A stretch of 64,000 bases of DNA from an uncultured Collinsella sp. (GCA_902465265.1 CABQMF010000002.1:31894-95893), one strand, 5' to 3'. Counted from the stretch's first letter, positions 25,321 through 34,037 are shown. The notes: generated from the sequence alone by a model not told the origin. Made by a program: numbers and translations.

Positions 25321-26436
25321 CTAGTAAAGCGACGCGACATATCGGCCAAAGCCTGGCAATGCAAACTCAAAACGTCCTTGTAGAGGCTCTTCAATTACCC
25401 CAGCCTCTACCAGACGCTTTTTATACGTTGAAATCGAACCGGAACTCTTCTTAAGCCTCGCTGCCAGCTCTTGCCTGGTCGTCGTCCCAACCGGATTCAT
25501 TGCACGAAGAAATTCAAGGTCCCCTCGTGAAAGTTCCGCCGCTGTTGAAGCGAAAACTCGCGATTCCAGCTCCTCTTGCGCAAGTTTCGCGCCTCGTTCG
25601 ACATCCTCAATAGAAACCTCAGAGGCTTGGCGCGAAGCATTCCATGCCCGATACCCCACCAACTGGAACATAAATGGAAAACCATCGATCGCCTTGGCAG
25701 CGAGGTCGATCGCCTCATCAGAAATCGTCTTGCCGCCGTCCTCAATCGTTAGTCGAAACGCTTCTTTTACCTCAGTCGGTGAAATTGATCCCAGCGAATG
25801 TTGAGCCGCGCGACGAAGAAACGATGTCGATTTTCCCGTCAGCAGCGCCAGCACGCGAAACGGCAGCCCTGCCATAAGCAAAGCTACCTTTTTATTCTCG
25901 CTTACAAAGTGCTGGTAGGTAGTAACAAGCTCCGTCATTTGCGCAAACGATGCATCCACTTCGTCAACGGCGATAAGCACCCCGGTGTCAGTCGCTTCAA
26001 GCTGAGCAAACAAAGCGTTCATCTTAGTACGCCAGTTAGCGCCCTCAAATTCAACATCGATGTTTTCCCAGCTCATGCTTCCTACGGGGGCAATGCCGAC
26101 ACTGTTCACACGCCTAGAAGCGGGCTTTTCGATCAGATGGGCGGCTGATTCGTTGAGGCGCTGCAAAATGTCTTCGAGCATCCCCTCCGAGGCCGTCACA
26201 TTCGCTGTAATCCAGCCCTCTTGCTGGGCGCGGTACGACAGATATGCCAAAAGCGCCGTTTTACCTGTACCACGCGCACCATAGAAAACCGAGCAAAGAT
26301 TGGGATCGGAGTCGTCATTTTCAAACGCCAGCACCATATCATCGATGATTTGCTCACGACCGGCCATATACGCCGGTACACGTCCGAACATCGGCGTGAA
26401 TGGATTTGCCTGCCTGTACGCCGTCGGTGCCGCCAT
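25321..26436 (-). CDS. AAA-type ATPase with C-terminal winged helix
   Basis: 371-aa ATP-binding protein of the STAND/archaeal-ATPase style. FGRVPAYMAGREQIIDDM precedes Walker A YGARGTGKTALLAYL. Walker B is VLIAVDEVDAS, and a sensor-like region (KVALLMAGLPF) follows. The last 80 residues form a winged-helix-like domain (TTRQELAARLKKSSGSISTYKKR cut short here: key segment KKSSGSISTYKKR). Base composition is lower in GC than its neighbours, hinting at transfer. AAAGGGAGGC precedes the ATG. Homologues are often encoded alone; a regulatory or stress role is possible, and no partner gene is seen. Confidence 0.8.
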   Translation of the reverse strand: MAAPTAYRQANPFTPMFGRVPAYMAGREQIIDDMVLAFENDDSDPNLCSVFYGARGTGKTALLAYLSYRAQQEGWITANVTASEGMLEDILQRLNESAAHLIEKPASRRVNSVGIAPVGSMSWENIDVEFEGANWRTKMNALFAQLEATDTGVLIAVDEVDASFAQMTELVTTYQHFVSENKKVALLMAGLPFRVLALLTGKSTSFLRRAAQHSLGSISPTEVKEAFRLTIEDGGKTISDEAIDLAAKAIDGFPFMFQLVGYRAWNASRQASEVSIEDVERGAKLAQEELESRVFASTAAELSRGDLEFLRAMNPVGTTTRQELAARLKKSSGSISTYKKRLVEAGVIEEPLQGRFEFALPGFGRYVASLY

Positions 26437-26490
26437 AAAGCCTCCCTTTAACTCATATAACTTAATTATGCCCCTACTATCTATAATTTA

Positions 26491-26535
26491 TTTGAGTATC
26501 TTTGAGTTTTTTGAGCATCCTTGAGTTCTTTGAGC
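26491..26535 (-). promoter_or_regulatory. Five TTGAG motifs at 9-10-nt spacing upstream of the ATPase gene
   Basis: TTGAG begins at 26492, 26502, 26511, 26521 and 26530, so the motifs fall on nearly one face of the helix. The array ends about 55 nt upstream of the ATPase ATG, in AT-rich sequence that also holds ATAATT and TATAAT-like boxes. It could be an operator for the winged-helix protein itself. Confidence 0.5.
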
Positions 26536-26576
26536 GATCAGCCCCGGCAGAACCAGTTGACTTTCTCTACCTAAAA

Positions 26577-26620
26577 CAAAAACCACCACAAAGGTGCTGT
26601 CCCCTTTGTGGTGGTTTTGG
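26577..26620 (-). terminator. R-family hairpin acting as terminator of the cytidylate-kinase-like gene
   Basis: AACCACCACAAAGG / CCTTTGTGGTGGTT, read on the minus strand, is followed by TTTTTGTTTT, five bases after the gene stop. This copy of the R repeat therefore has a proper U-tract. Confidence 0.8.
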
Positions 26621-26624
26621 TCGG

Positions 26625-27248
26625 TTAGTCTTCGAGCTGCGCCACTTTGTAGCGGTAGGCAGCGGCGATGACGTCCTTGCAGCCTTCGCGGCCCAGCTTG
26701 GCGCGGTTGACGACGATGTCCTTACCGCTCGTCATCTTCCACTTGCCGGCGCTGTAGCGCTTGTAGAACGCCTCGCGCGCCTTCTGCTGCTGCTTGACCA
26801 GCTTGGCGCCCTTCTTCTTGTTAAGACCACGCTTCTTGCGCACGATCTCGACGCGGTCCTCAAAGGGAGCGGTCACCAACACGGCAATGTGGTTAGGGTT
26901 GTTGCGCAGCAGATAATCGGACAGACGGCCCTCGATAATGCAGCTCTCGGTCTCGCCCAGGTCCAAGATCACCTGGCTCATCTTTTGGAACAACTTGTCC
27001 GAGTACGAACGCGCATCGTAGCGGTCGGGCAGAAACGCCATGTTCTCCACGGCCAGACGCTCGTCGTAGGCGGCCATCTTGTCGAGCGACTCGCCCGTGC
27101 GCAGCGATGCGCGCACCAGCAGCTCGTTATCGTACAGCGGAATCCCCAGCTCATTGGCGAGGATACGGCCAATCTCGTGGCCCTCGGCACCAAAGTCGCG
27201 CGCGATGGTAATGACCACAGGACTCTTCTTGTTCTCCAGATCGCTCAT
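26625..27248 (-). CDS. Cytidylate kinase-like family protein
   Basis: 207-aa P-loop protein of the cytidylate-kinase-like family (related to but distinct from Cmk). VVITIARDFGAEGHEIGRIL is an altered phosphate-binding loop, with GAEGHEIG in place of the usual GSGKS/T form. CIIEGRLSDYLL and an Arg/Lys-rich lid (EDRVEIVRKKRGLNKKKG) follow. The ATG at 27248 has AAAGGA upstream; a longer frame to 27329 runs through a hairpin and is rejected. Members are common in gut Firmicutes and Coriobacteria; the true substrate is not established. Confidence 0.8.
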   Translation of the reverse strand: MSDLENKKSPVVITIARDFGAEGHEIGRILANELGIPLYDNELLVRASLRTGESLDKMAAYDERLAVENMAFLPDRYDARSYSDKLFQKMSQVILDLGETESCIIEGRLSDYLLRNNPNHIAVLVTAPFEDRVEIVRKKRGLNKKKGAKLVKQQQKAREAFYKRYSAGKWKMTSGKDIVVNRAKLGREGCKDVIAAAYRYKVAQLED

Positions 27249-27265
27249 CGCGATTCCTTTCTCTG

Positions 27266-27294
27266 TGTGACAAAGAGACAGTCCCTTTGTCACA
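27266..27294. repeat. TGTGACAAAG hairpin upstream of the kinase-like gene
   Basis: Perfect 10-bp arms TGTGACAAAG / CTTTGTCACA around AGACAGTCC, located 18 nt from the start codon. The loop resembles that of the R family (GGGACAG). Confidence 0.7.
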
Positions 27295-27322
27295 TTCATT
27301 TTGCCCCTGCCTTCGTCCTGGT

Positions 27323-27415
27323 TTCCCAAGTGCGGCAGATTGCCCCGAAAGAGGAGCGCCGCGTACTAAATGTACGCAAGCGACGATTGAGGGGCAAGGT
27401 GCCGTGCTTGGGGAA
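27323..27415. repeat. Covarying-stem element, copy C
   Basis: TTCCCAAGTGCGGCAGATTGCC pairs imperfectly with GGCAAGGTGCCGTGCTTGGGGAA; the inner part GAAAGAGGAGCG...GCGACGATTGA is shared with copy B at 48973. The positions of the CAGATTGCC and GCAAGGTG loops are swapped compared with copies A and B. It ends seven bases from the permease stop codon. Confidence 0.7.
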
Positions 27416-27421
27416 GCAGGA

Positions 27422-28060
27422 CTATGCGGCTACGATACGGCGTTGATAAGCTCTCACCAGCAGCGAGATACCAAAGTTGAGCACAAAGTACATCGCAAAC
27501 ACCAGGCCGTAGAGCATAAGAACCTGCGACAGGTCGATCGCGTGGGCCATCACGACGTTTGCCGTGTACATGAGCTCGGCCACGTTAATGCCCGAAAGAT
27601 ACGAGCTGTCCTTAATGACGGTCGTGCACTGGCTAAACAGCGCCGGAATAATCGTCTTAAACGTCTGCGGCAGAATGATGTAGCGCATGGTGGCAAAGAA
27701 GCCGAAGCCCTGGCTCTGCGCCGCCTCAAACTGGCCGCGCGGAATCGAGTTGAGGCCGCCGCGCACAATCTCGGCCATAACAGCGCTGGTAAACAGCGTA
27801 AAGGCGATGGTCGAAATCACAATGTCCAAACCCTGCACCGTAAAGTAGATAAACAGGATCCACAGCAGGTTCGGCGTGCAACGGAACAGCTCGATATAGG
27901 CGCTCACCAAAATACGGAACGGGCGGGGCGCATAGCTCTTAACGAGCGCCAACACCGTGCCAAAGATGAGCGAGAAAAAGATCGACAGCGCCGAGATCTC
28001 GATGGTCTTAACAAAGCCGCCCCAAATGTAGAGCAGGTTGGTCGCGTTGAAGATTTCCAT
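27422..28060 (-). CDS. Polar amino acid ABC transporter permease 2
   Basis: Inner-membrane subunit of a glutamate/glutamine-type importer, 212 aa with about five helices. The HisM/GlnP-family signature region GLNSIPRGQFEAAQSQGFG (EAA loop contacting the ATPase) lies around residues 101-119. Its ATG lies three bases after the stop of the partner permease gene, so translation is likely coupled. The pairing with a second permease implies a heterodimeric membrane domain. Substrate inferred from family, not proven. Confidence 0.9.
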   Translation of the reverse strand: MEIFNATNLLYIWGGFVKTIEISALSIFFSLIFGTVLALVKSYAPRPFRILVSAYIELFRCTPNLLWILFIYFTVQGLDIVISTIAFTLFTSAVMAEIVRGGLNSIPRGQFEAAQSQGFGFFATMRYIILPQTFKTIIPALFSQCTTVIKDSSYLSGINVAELMYTANVVMAHAIDLSQVLMLYGLVFAMYFVLNFGISLLVRAYQRRIVAA

Positions 28061-28063
28061 GCG

Positions 28064-28810
28064 CTAGGCCTCCTCTACGTTGTCGAGCCCCAGCTCGGCC
28101 AGGCTCACGCCGCGCGGACGCTCCTTGGAGCGGCGCTCGAGCCACTGCACCAGCATGGCGAGCGGAAAGCAGATGATGAAGTACATAAGGCAGCAGACGA
28201 TGTATCCCTGCAGGTAACCGTACAGACTCACAAAGTTGTCGGAACGGTACATAAGGTCGCCGCCGGCCACAAGCGCCAGCACCGACGTGTTCTTGACCAG
28301 GTTGAGCGCCTGGTTACACAGCGGCGGCAGAATGATCTTGAACGTCTGGGGCAGCACGATGTACCAGTACGCCTGCGCACGGGTGAAGCCCTGGCTCTGG
28401 GCCGCCTCCATCTGACCGCGCGGAACCGCCTCGATACCAGTGCGGATGACCTCCGAGATGTAGGCCGCGTGATACAGGCCCACACCCAAGAAGCCCAGCA
28501 CGAACGGCGCGATGCGCACCGGCTGGTCGGCACCGGTTATGGCCTGCAAAAACTGCGGACCGGCCATGTACATAAAGAGCACCTGCACGGGCAACGGAGT
28601 GTTCTGGTAAAACTCCACATACACGCGGCTTATGGCGCGCAGCACGCGCGAACGAGTGGTAGAGAACACGCCCAGCAGCGTGCCCAGCACCAGCGATAGC
28701 AGCAGGCCGCCAACGACCACCTGCAGCGTCACGCCAAAGCCCTCCCAGAAGGGCCCCATGTTTTGAAATGTCGTCGACCAGCGGTCGGCGTCAAACAATC
28801 CTTCGAGCAT
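28064..28810 (-). CDS. Polar amino acid ABC transporter permease 1
   Basis: 248-aa partner permease with about five or six helices. The EAA loop IEAVPRGQMEAAQSQGFTRA lies near residue 130. The ATG at 28810 has AAGGAAGGA upstream; a frame extending to 28843 overlaps the binding-protein gene and is rejected. It is the third gene of a four-gene operon (ATPase, binding protein, permease 1, permease 2). The C-terminal tail (ERRSKERPRGVSLAEL) is cytoplasmic and longer than in permease 2. Confidence 0.9.
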   Translation of the reverse strand: MLEGLFDADRWSTTFQNMGPFWEGFGVTLQVVVGGLLLSLVLGTLLGVFSTTRSRVLRAISRVYVEFYQNTPLPVQVLFMYMAGPQFLQAITGADQPVRIAPFVLGFLGVGLYHAAYISEVIRTGIEAVPRGQMEAAQSQGFTRAQAYWYIVLPQTFKIILPPLCNQALNLVKNTSVLALVAGGDLMYRSDNFVSLYGYLQGYIVCCLMYFIICFPLAMLVQWLERRSKERPRGVSLAELGLDNVEEA

Positions 28811-28835
28811 TTGATTCCTTCCTTGGACGATGCGC

Positions 28836-29711
28836 CTATACAAGACCCCAGGTCTTGACCTCTTGGTCGAGCCAGCCGTCGGCCAGGCGATCGCAAATCA
28901 CCTGATCGACCACGGCCGAAAGGTCGCAGCCCTTCTTGGTCGCCACGCCGTAGCCCTGCTCGCCAAACTTGACCTCGGGCTGCAGCAGCTCAACGGTCTC
29001 GTTCATGTAACCGGCCAGCGTGGAGCGGTCCATGGCAAAGACGTCGATATTGCCGGCGTCGAGCGAACTCTTAATGATGGGGTAGCCGCTAAAGGCCCTA
29101 AACTCGGGCTTGCAGCTAAAGCCGTTGTCCTTGATCATCTGCTCAATCAGACTCTGCGTGGTAGCACCCTGGCTCACGCCGATGACCTTGCCGTCCAGGT
29201 CCTCAATCGAGGTAAAGCCCGAACGCTTCTTGACCATGAGTCCCACGTAGTCGGTGCGGTACGGCGTCGAGAAATCCCAGCTCTTCTTGCGCTCGTCGGT
29301 GATGGTGTAGGTCGCCGCGACCACATCGAGCTGGCCGTTATCGATCAGCGGGCCGCGCGTCTTGGGCGTTACGTCGGTAAACTCGACAAGCTCCTGGGCG
29401 CGGGCCTCCTTGTAGCTCACGCCAAAGACGGCAGCGGCGATCTGGTAGCACAAATCGACTTCCATGCCCTCAAAGCGGCCCTTGGCGGTGTCGTAATAGC
29501 CATAGCCGGGGACGTCCTTCTTGACGCCGGCATTCAGATGGCCACGCGACTTGATGGCCGCAAGCTTGGACCCCTTGTCGGAGCCCTCGCCGCTGGTGGA
29601 GTTGCCGCAACCGGTAAGCGCGGTCCCCGTCAGCGCAAGCATACCGGCGCCCGCCAGCTGCAAAAAGTGGCGGCGCGACACGGCTGCCCTCGTCATATCC
29701 GTCATGTCCAT
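28836..29711 (-). CDS. Amino acid ABC transporter substrate-binding lipoprotein
   Basis: Extracytoplasmic receptor, 291 aa. The N-terminus has a twin-arginine-like SRRHFLQLAG followed by a hydrophobic core and the lipobox LTGC, so it is probably membrane-anchored by lipidation. The type 2 periplasmic-binding fold is evident from FEGMEVDLCYQIAAAVFG, ATYTITDERKKSWDFSTPY and VIGVSQGATTQSLIEQM. The last two resemble glutamate/aspartate receptors. Start choice (GTG 29714 or ATG 29711) is uncertain by one codon. It lies between the ATPase and the permease genes. Confidence 0.9.
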   Translation of the reverse strand: MDMTDMTRAAVSRRHFLQLAGAGMLALTGTALTGCGNSTSGEGSDKGSKLAAIKSRGHLNAGVKKDVPGYGYYDTAKGRFEGMEVDLCYQIAAAVFGVSYKEARAQELVEFTDVTPKTRGPLIDNGQLDVVAATYTITDERKKSWDFSTPYRTDYVGLMVKKRSGFTSIEDLDGKVIGVSQGATTQSLIEQMIKDNGFSCKPEFRAFSGYPIIKSSLDAGNIDVFAMDRSTLAGYMNETVELLQPEVKFGEQGYGVATKKGCDLSAVVDQVICDRLADGWLDQEVKTWGLV

Positions 29712-29719
29712 CACCGCGC

Positions 29720-30451
29720 CTAGTGCAGAATCTTGGACAGGAACTCGCGGCAGCGCGGGTTCTCGGGGTTATCGAAGAAGTGCTCGGGCGTGCCCTCCTC
29801 CAGGATGCGGCCGTCCTCCATAAAGATGACGCGGTCGGCCACCTGGCGCGCAAAGCCCATCTCGTGCGTCACGCAGATCATGGTGATGTCCTCCTGCGCG
29901 AGCTCAATCATAACGTCCAGAACCTCCTGGACCATCTCGGGGTCGAGCGCCGAGGTCGGCTCGTCAAACAGGATGATGGGCTGCTTGGTGCACAGGGCAC
30001 GGGCGATGGCGATGCGCTGCTGCTGACCACCCGAGAGATTCTGCGGATACTCGCCGGCCTTATGCGCCATGCCGACGCGCTTGAGCGCGGCGATGGCGAT
30101 CTCGGTCGCCTCCTCCTTGCTCTTCTTTTGCAGCTTGATGGGCGCGAGCGTCAGGTTGCCCAGCACCGTCATGTTGGGATACAGGTTGAACTGCTGAAAC
30201 ACCATGGAACTATACTTGCGAGCCATCTCCAGGTGATTCTTTTTGGTGAGCGGCGTACCGTCGATGACGACCTCGCCCGACGTGGGCTCCTCAAGATAAT
30301 CGACACAGCGGATGAGCGTCGACTTACCCGAGCCGGAAGGCCCGATCATTACGAGCTTCTCGCCGCGCTTGACGGTGAGATTGATATCTTTGAGCACATG
30401 CAGGTCGCCAAAGTACTTGTTGAGATGCTTGATCTCGATCATGTCTGCCAT
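29720..30451 (-). CDS. glnQ: Amino acid ABC transporter ATP-binding protein
   Basis: Cytoplasmic ATPase of the importer, 243 aa. Walker [14 protein letters not shown], the Q-loop region [11 protein letters not shown], signature [15 protein letters not shown], Walker [15 protein letters not shown] and the switch histidine CVTHEMGFA are all present. GGAAGGGAC precedes the ATG. It is the first gene of the operon. The gene symbol reflects the polar-amino-acid family rather than a proven substrate. Confidence 0.93.
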   Translation of the reverse strand: MADMIEIKHLNKYFGDLHVLKDINLTVKRGEKLVMIGPSGSGKSTLIRCVDYLEEPTSGEVVIDGTPLTKKNHLEMARKYSSMVFQQFNLYPNMTVLGNLTLAPIKLQKKSKEEATEIAIAALKRVGMAHKAGEYPQNLSGGQQQRIAIARALCTKQPIILFDEPTSALDPEMVQEVLDVMIELAQEDITMICVTHEMGFARQVADRVIFMEDGRILEEGTPEHFFDNPENPRCREFLSKILH

Positions 30452-30577
30452 GAATGTCCCTTCCCTGCGTTTACACGAGTTGCACTATTGTACGGAAAGA
30501 ACCACGTTTCCGCAGCCCACGCTACATTCCCGTAAAGAACCCGCAACCTTCCACCCACTCATTGGGGACAGCCCAGC

Positions 30578-30609
30578 AAAAGGGGCGCGACCATGACGGC
30601 CACGCCCCT
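30578..30609 (-). terminator. Hairpin with T-run downstream of the YqeY gene
   Basis: On the minus strand AGGGGCG pairs with CGCCCCT and is followed by TTTG, with a partly paired loop. The gap 30452-30799 holds this hairpin and the covarying-stem element copy A, plus the promoter side of the amino acid transporter operon; no gene is seen. Confidence 0.55.
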
Positions 30610-30648
30610 CAAGACCCGAAAAAATACAACCGCCCTTGTTGAGCATAA

Positions 30649-30796
30649 GTCAGCGAAAACCCGTACACGCGAGCAAGGTGACGTGAAATGAAAGGGCGCA
30701 GACCTTATGGTCGCGCCCTTGAAATTGAACGTCAGATTGCCGCGTGTACGGGTTTGCAGCGTCGAGCCGTTACGCGGTTTGGTAAAACCGCGTAAC
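30649..30796 (-). repeat. Covarying-stem element, copy A
   Basis: Read on the minus strand it begins three bases after the YqeY stop. A perfect hairpin GTTACGCGGTTT / AAACCGCGTAAC comes first, then a conserved GTCGA/CGACGCTGCAAA spacer. A long stem (CCCGTACACGCG pairing with CGCGTGTACGGG) follows, and the element ends GTTTTCGCTGAC. The flanks match copy B at 48973-49119 almost exactly, while the stem bases differ but still pair. Confidence 0.8.
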
Positions 30797-30799
30797 AAA

Positions 30800-31243
30800 T
30801 TACGCGAGTTTGGCACCGACGATCTTTGCTGCTGCCGGCTTATCGAAGTTACCGCCAGTGGCCTTACCCAGAGCGCCCATGACCTGGCCCATCTGCTTCT
30901 TAGAGGTCGCGCCCAGCTCGGCGATAACCTGCTCGATCAGGGCCTCGAGTTCCTCGCCCGAAACCTGCGCGGGCAGCAGGCTCTCCAGAATCTTGACCTG
31001 CTCGGTCAGGTTGTCGGTACGCTCCTGGTCGGTACCGGCCTTAATGGACATCTCCAGCGTCTCGCTCGTCTGCTTAATCAGACGCTTGATCATGCTGTTG
31101 ACGTCTTCCTCGGTCACATCACGACGCTCGTTGACCTCGATGTTCTTCACCTCGGCCTTAACCTGGCGAATGATGGACAGGCGAACCTTGTCCTTAGCCT
31201 TCATGGCCGCGATCATTTCCTTCTGCAGCTCTTCGTTGGTCAT
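30800..31243 (-). CDS. GatB/YqeY domain-containing protein
   Basis: 147-aa helical protein of the YqeY family, related to the tRNA-binding tail domain of GatB. The whole length is the domain: KDKVRLSIIRQVKAEVKN near the start, LPAQVSGEELEALIEQVI in the middle, and MGQVMGALG near the end. The ATG at 31243 follows GAGGAGG at eight bases; an upstream start in the ORF lacks a site. It lies 54 nt after the foldase gene on the same strand. The cellular role is not settled, but an association with tRNA or aminoacyl-tRNA is plausible. Confidence 0.9.
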   Translation of the reverse strand: MTNEELQKEMIAAMKAKDKVRLSIIRQVKAEVKNIEVNERRDVTEEDVNSMIKRLIKQTSETLEMSIKAGTDQERTDNLTEQVKILESLLPAQVSGEELEALIEQVIAELGATSKKQMGQVMGALGKATGGNFDKPAAAKIVGAKLA

Positions 31244-31297
31244 CTGCAAATCCTCCTCAATAGTGCGGGCGGCACTCACACGAGCGCCGCCCCATGA

Positions 31298-32521
31298 TTA
31301 CTTAGTCGTCGACGAATCGTCGGTCGAACTCTTGGTGACACCCTTCAGGCTGACGTTGTACGGCACGTCCTTGGGCATGGGGTTAACGGTGATGTCGGCG
31401 TCCTTCTTGTACTGCTCCAGCCACTCGCTGTACGCGGTGCTTGCCGCCTGCGTCTTCACCACGTTGGAGACGTACTTCTTGATGTCCTTGGGCACCTGCT
31501 TAATGTCATCGACCTGATTATCGACATGGAAGTAGTCGGTGCACTTGATGATGTGATAACCATAGGTCGACTCGACGACGCCGCTCACATCGCCCTTGTT
31601 GAGTCCCTCGAGCGCCGCCTGGTAGCTGTCGACGAAGGTGGTGAGCTTGTCCCAGCCCACATCGCCCTTCTTCTCCTTGGAGCCGGTGTCGTCGGAATAC
31701 TGCTCCACGGCATCCTCAAAGCTCAGCTCGCCGGAGTTGATCTTGTCCAGGCACTCCTGCGCCTTGGCCTTGGCGGCAGCCTTGTCCTCGTCGGATGCGT
31801 CGGAATCGACCTTGATCAGGATATTCGACGAACGACGGGCATCGTTGTAGTTGGACAGGTTCTCATTGATGTAATCGACAATCTCGCTGTCCTTGGGCTT
31901 GCTGGTGGGTGCCACGGCATCCTTGAGCTTCTGCTGCGCCAGGCTCTCCTTGAGCGAATCCTTGTAGGTGTCCTCGGTGTAGCCGTAGGTCTTAAGCGTC
32001 TTCTTAAAGGTCTTGGCGCCGCCCGCGCTCTTGCACGCGTCCTTCCAAGCCTTCTCGACCTCCTTGTCCGACACCGTCACGCCGTTTTCCTTCTGCGCCT
32101 GCTGAAGCAGAATCTGCTGCGCGTAGGAGTCGATGAGCTGCTTGCGGTACTTCTTGGGTGTGAGGTCGTTGTCGACCAGGTACTGTGCCCAGTCCTTGTC
32201 CTTGGTGTAGCCGTAGGACGTGCGCATGCTCATGATCTGCTTGGTCACGGTGTCCTCGGTGAGGTTGGTGCCGTTGATGGTAGCAGCCACGCCACCAGTA
32301 AGCTTATAGCCCGAGCTGGCACTTTCGGTCTGCGACATCAGGCCGGAGCACGCCATGGCCGAGACGGAAAGCAGCATCGCCAGCACGCCGATGACCACCA
32401 GGACAATCTTGACGGTCTTGGACACATAGGTCTTGCGCTGCTTCTTACGAGAGCTGGAGGCGGCGCGGGACCGCTGCTCGGGCGTCGGCGCGGCCTCGGG
32501 GTTCTTTTTCTTGTTTGCCAT
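31298..32521 (-). CDS. Membrane-anchored SurA/PpiC-type peptidyl-prolyl isomerase (foldase)
   Basis: Extracytoplasmic folding helper, 407 aa. A basic cytoplasmic tail (about 1-36) precedes one membrane helix (about 37-60). A SurA-N-like helical domain (YRKQLIDSYAQQILLQQAQ) follows. A parvulin domain begins NILIKVDSDASDEDKAAAKA and contains SDDTGSKEKKGDVGW and VVESTYGYHIIKC. The tail is Ser/Thr-rich. A Cys near the end of the helix might be a lipobox, but the context (VSAMACSG) is weak. It may serve the exported surface proteins of this genome, by inference. Confidence 0.88.
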   Translation of the reverse strand: MANKKKNPEAAPTPEQRSRAASSSRKKQRKTYVSKTVKIVLVVIGVLAMLLSVSAMACSGLMSQTESASSGYKLTGGVAATINGTNLTEDTVTKQIMSMRTSYGYTKDKDWAQYLVDNDLTPKKYRKQLIDSYAQQILLQQAQKENGVTVSDKEVEKAWKDACKSAGGAKTFKKTLKTYGYTEDTYKDSLKESLAQQKLKDAVAPTSKPKDSEIVDYINENLSNYNDARRSSNILIKVDSDASDEDKAAAKAKAQECLDKINSGELSFEDAVEQYSDDTGSKEKKGDVGWDKLTTFVDSYQAALEGLNKGDVSGVVESTYGYHIIKCTDYFHVDNQVDDIKQVPKDIKKYVSNVVKTQAASTAYSEWLEQYKKDADITVNPMPKDVPYNVSLKGVTKSSTDDSSTTK

Positions 32522-32674
32522 GTTTGGCCTTTCGCATCACGAATCGAACAAACGCCATTGTGTCACAACGCAGCCCCCGCGGCACACCTGGTGCATGGGG
32601 GACGGGTTAATCTGCACCATTTTGGTGCAAAGGGGACAGGTCTGGCAGTTGGCAGTTAGGGACGTTCCTTTTCT

Positions 32675-32707
32675 GCCGGCAGTTAGGGACAGTCCCCAAG
32701 TGCCGGC
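32675..32707. repeat. GCCGGCA hairpin 3' of the PTS IIA gene
   Basis: GCCGGCA and TGCCGGC flank a loop that is itself self-complementary (GGGGACTGTCCC on the minus strand). A second, related AGTTAGGGACGTTCC unit is adjacent at 32645-32670. Both lie within 75 nt of the IIA stop. Confidence 0.65.
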
Positions 32708-32718
32708 TTAACTCCACC

Positions 32719-33183
32719 TTAGAAGTGGCGACGGATGGCGTCGACCATGCCTTGGGGCGTGGTCTGGCCGAGTACATCGGCTGCAGCGTCGGCATCCATA
32801 AAGATATTCATAAGCGCCTGCAGGGCCTCAACCTGGCCGCCCGGCTCGGCAATGCCCAGATTGATGATGATCTGCGACGGCACCGGGGCGCCCATGCCCG
32901 CCATCGCGTTGAACGTCACAGGTGCGGCGGGCTTCACCACCGCGATATAGGGCTTGGCCACAAATCCCGGATCGGTATGTGGGATGGCGATGTTGGCCGC
33001 CGGCATAGCGAGACCCGTGGGATAGGCGTCCTCGCGCGTGCGGACGGCATCGAGCCAACCGGACGCAATGTAGCCGCGCGGGGCAAGCTCACCCTCGAGC
33101 CGCGCAAACACCTCATCCGGCGTCGCACACTCCCAATCATAAAACACCAGCTCAGGCGTAAACAGCGCTTCGTTATCCGCCAT
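32719..33183 (-). CDS. PTS sugar transporter subunit IIA (PTS_EIIA_2 type)
   Basis: 154-aa phosphocarrier domain of the fructose/mannitol/galactitol family. The active histidine lies in IAIPHTDPGFV, about residue 69. The tail LMNIFMDADAAADVLG fits the family's C-terminal helix. No IIB, IIC, HPr or regulator gene is adjacent, so it may either complement a distant permease or act as a regulatory IIA (PtsN-like). It is flanked by hairpin repeats on its 3' side and a 152-nt gap before purN. Confidence 0.88.
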   Translation of the reverse strand: MADNEALFTPELVFYDWECATPDEVFARLEGELAPRGYIASGWLDAVRTREDAYPTGLAMPAANIAIPHTDPGFVAKPYIAVVKPAAPVTFNAMAGMGAPVPSQIIINLGIAEPGGQVEALQALMNIFMDADAAADVLGQTTPQGMVDAIRRHF

Positions 33184-33335
33184 GCGCTCACCTCTCTCAC
33201 CTAGTCACCTGCGACGTTCTTGAATGACTAGTCGTTAAAGACCGTCCCCGATGACTACCTAAAACAAAGGATGGCCACTTGCGCCTTGGCGCCAATGACC
33301 ACCCTGACTACTCGGCTAAATTGTACTGTGCGCCA

Positions 33336-34037
33336 CTAGCCGCGAGGCGCATCAATTGCGACCTTGCCGCTCTCCAGCACGTGAACGCGACCGTCGGCGA
33401 GCATCTGCACGACCTCGGGATACAGCACGTGCTCGATCGCGTGGATGTGCTCCTCGAGCGTGTCGACGTCCCAGCCCTCCTCGACAGCCAGCGCGCGCTG
33501 GGCGATGATGGGGCCGTTGTCGTAGACCTCGTTGGCAAAGTGCGCTGTCACGCCGGTCACCTTGACGCCGCGAGCAAACGCATCGTCAATCGCATGGGCG
33601 CCGGTAAAGCTCGGCAGCAGCGCCGGGTGTAGGTTGACCACGCGATTGGGAAACGCTGCCAGCAGCGGCGTGTGCACCATGCGCATGTAGCCGGCCATCA
33701 CCACGTACTCGCAGCCGCGCTCGAGCAGCTCATGCGCGATGATCTCGTCAGCCGCGATGGGGTCGGCATAGACATCCTTGGACAGCGTGAGCGTCTGGAT
33801 ACCCGCACGCTCGGCACGCTGCAGGCCCTTGGCCGAAGGACGGCTCGACACCACAAGCTCAATCGAGGCGTTGAGCTTGCCGGCGGCGATCAGGTCGATC
33901 AGCGCCTGCAGGTTGGTACCCGAACCGCTGATAAGCACGCCGATCTTGAGCGGCTCAGCCGTATCGGTGCCGGTCGGACGGGTGTAGGGCACAAAGCCCA
34001 GGCCCTCGGCAGCAGCCATCTGCTCGTTAGCGCTCAT
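33336..34037 (-). CDS. purN: Phosphoribosylglycinamide formyltransferase
   Basis: Third step of purine synthesis, transferring formyl from 10-formyl-THF to GAR. The 233-aa protein carries IGVLISGSGTNLQALID, an AGYMRM segment, the catalytic NLHPALLPSFTGAHAIDDAF (conserved Asn-His) and HFANEVYDNGPIIAQ. An N-terminal extension of about 30 residues precedes the usual start. Its ATG lies inside the last codons of purM (11-nt overlap), so the two are translationally coupled. Confidence 0.95.
   Translation of the reverse strand: MSANEQMAAAEGLGFVPYTRPTGTDTAEPLKIGVLISGSGTNLQALIDLIAAGKLNASIELVVSSRPSAKGLQRAERAGIQTLTLSKDVYADPIAADEIIAHELLERGCEYVVMAGYMRMVHTPLLAAFPNRVVNLHPALLPSFTGAHAIDDAFARGVKVTGVTAHFANEVYDNGPIIAQRALAVEEGWDVDTLEEHIHAIEHVLYPEVVQMLADGRVHVLESGKVAIDAPRG

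Noticed and set aside
26491..26535. Iteron-like plasmid or replication origin
   Set aside because: The motifs are only five bases long, no replication initiator gene is present, and the surrounding genes are chromosomal housekeeping genes.
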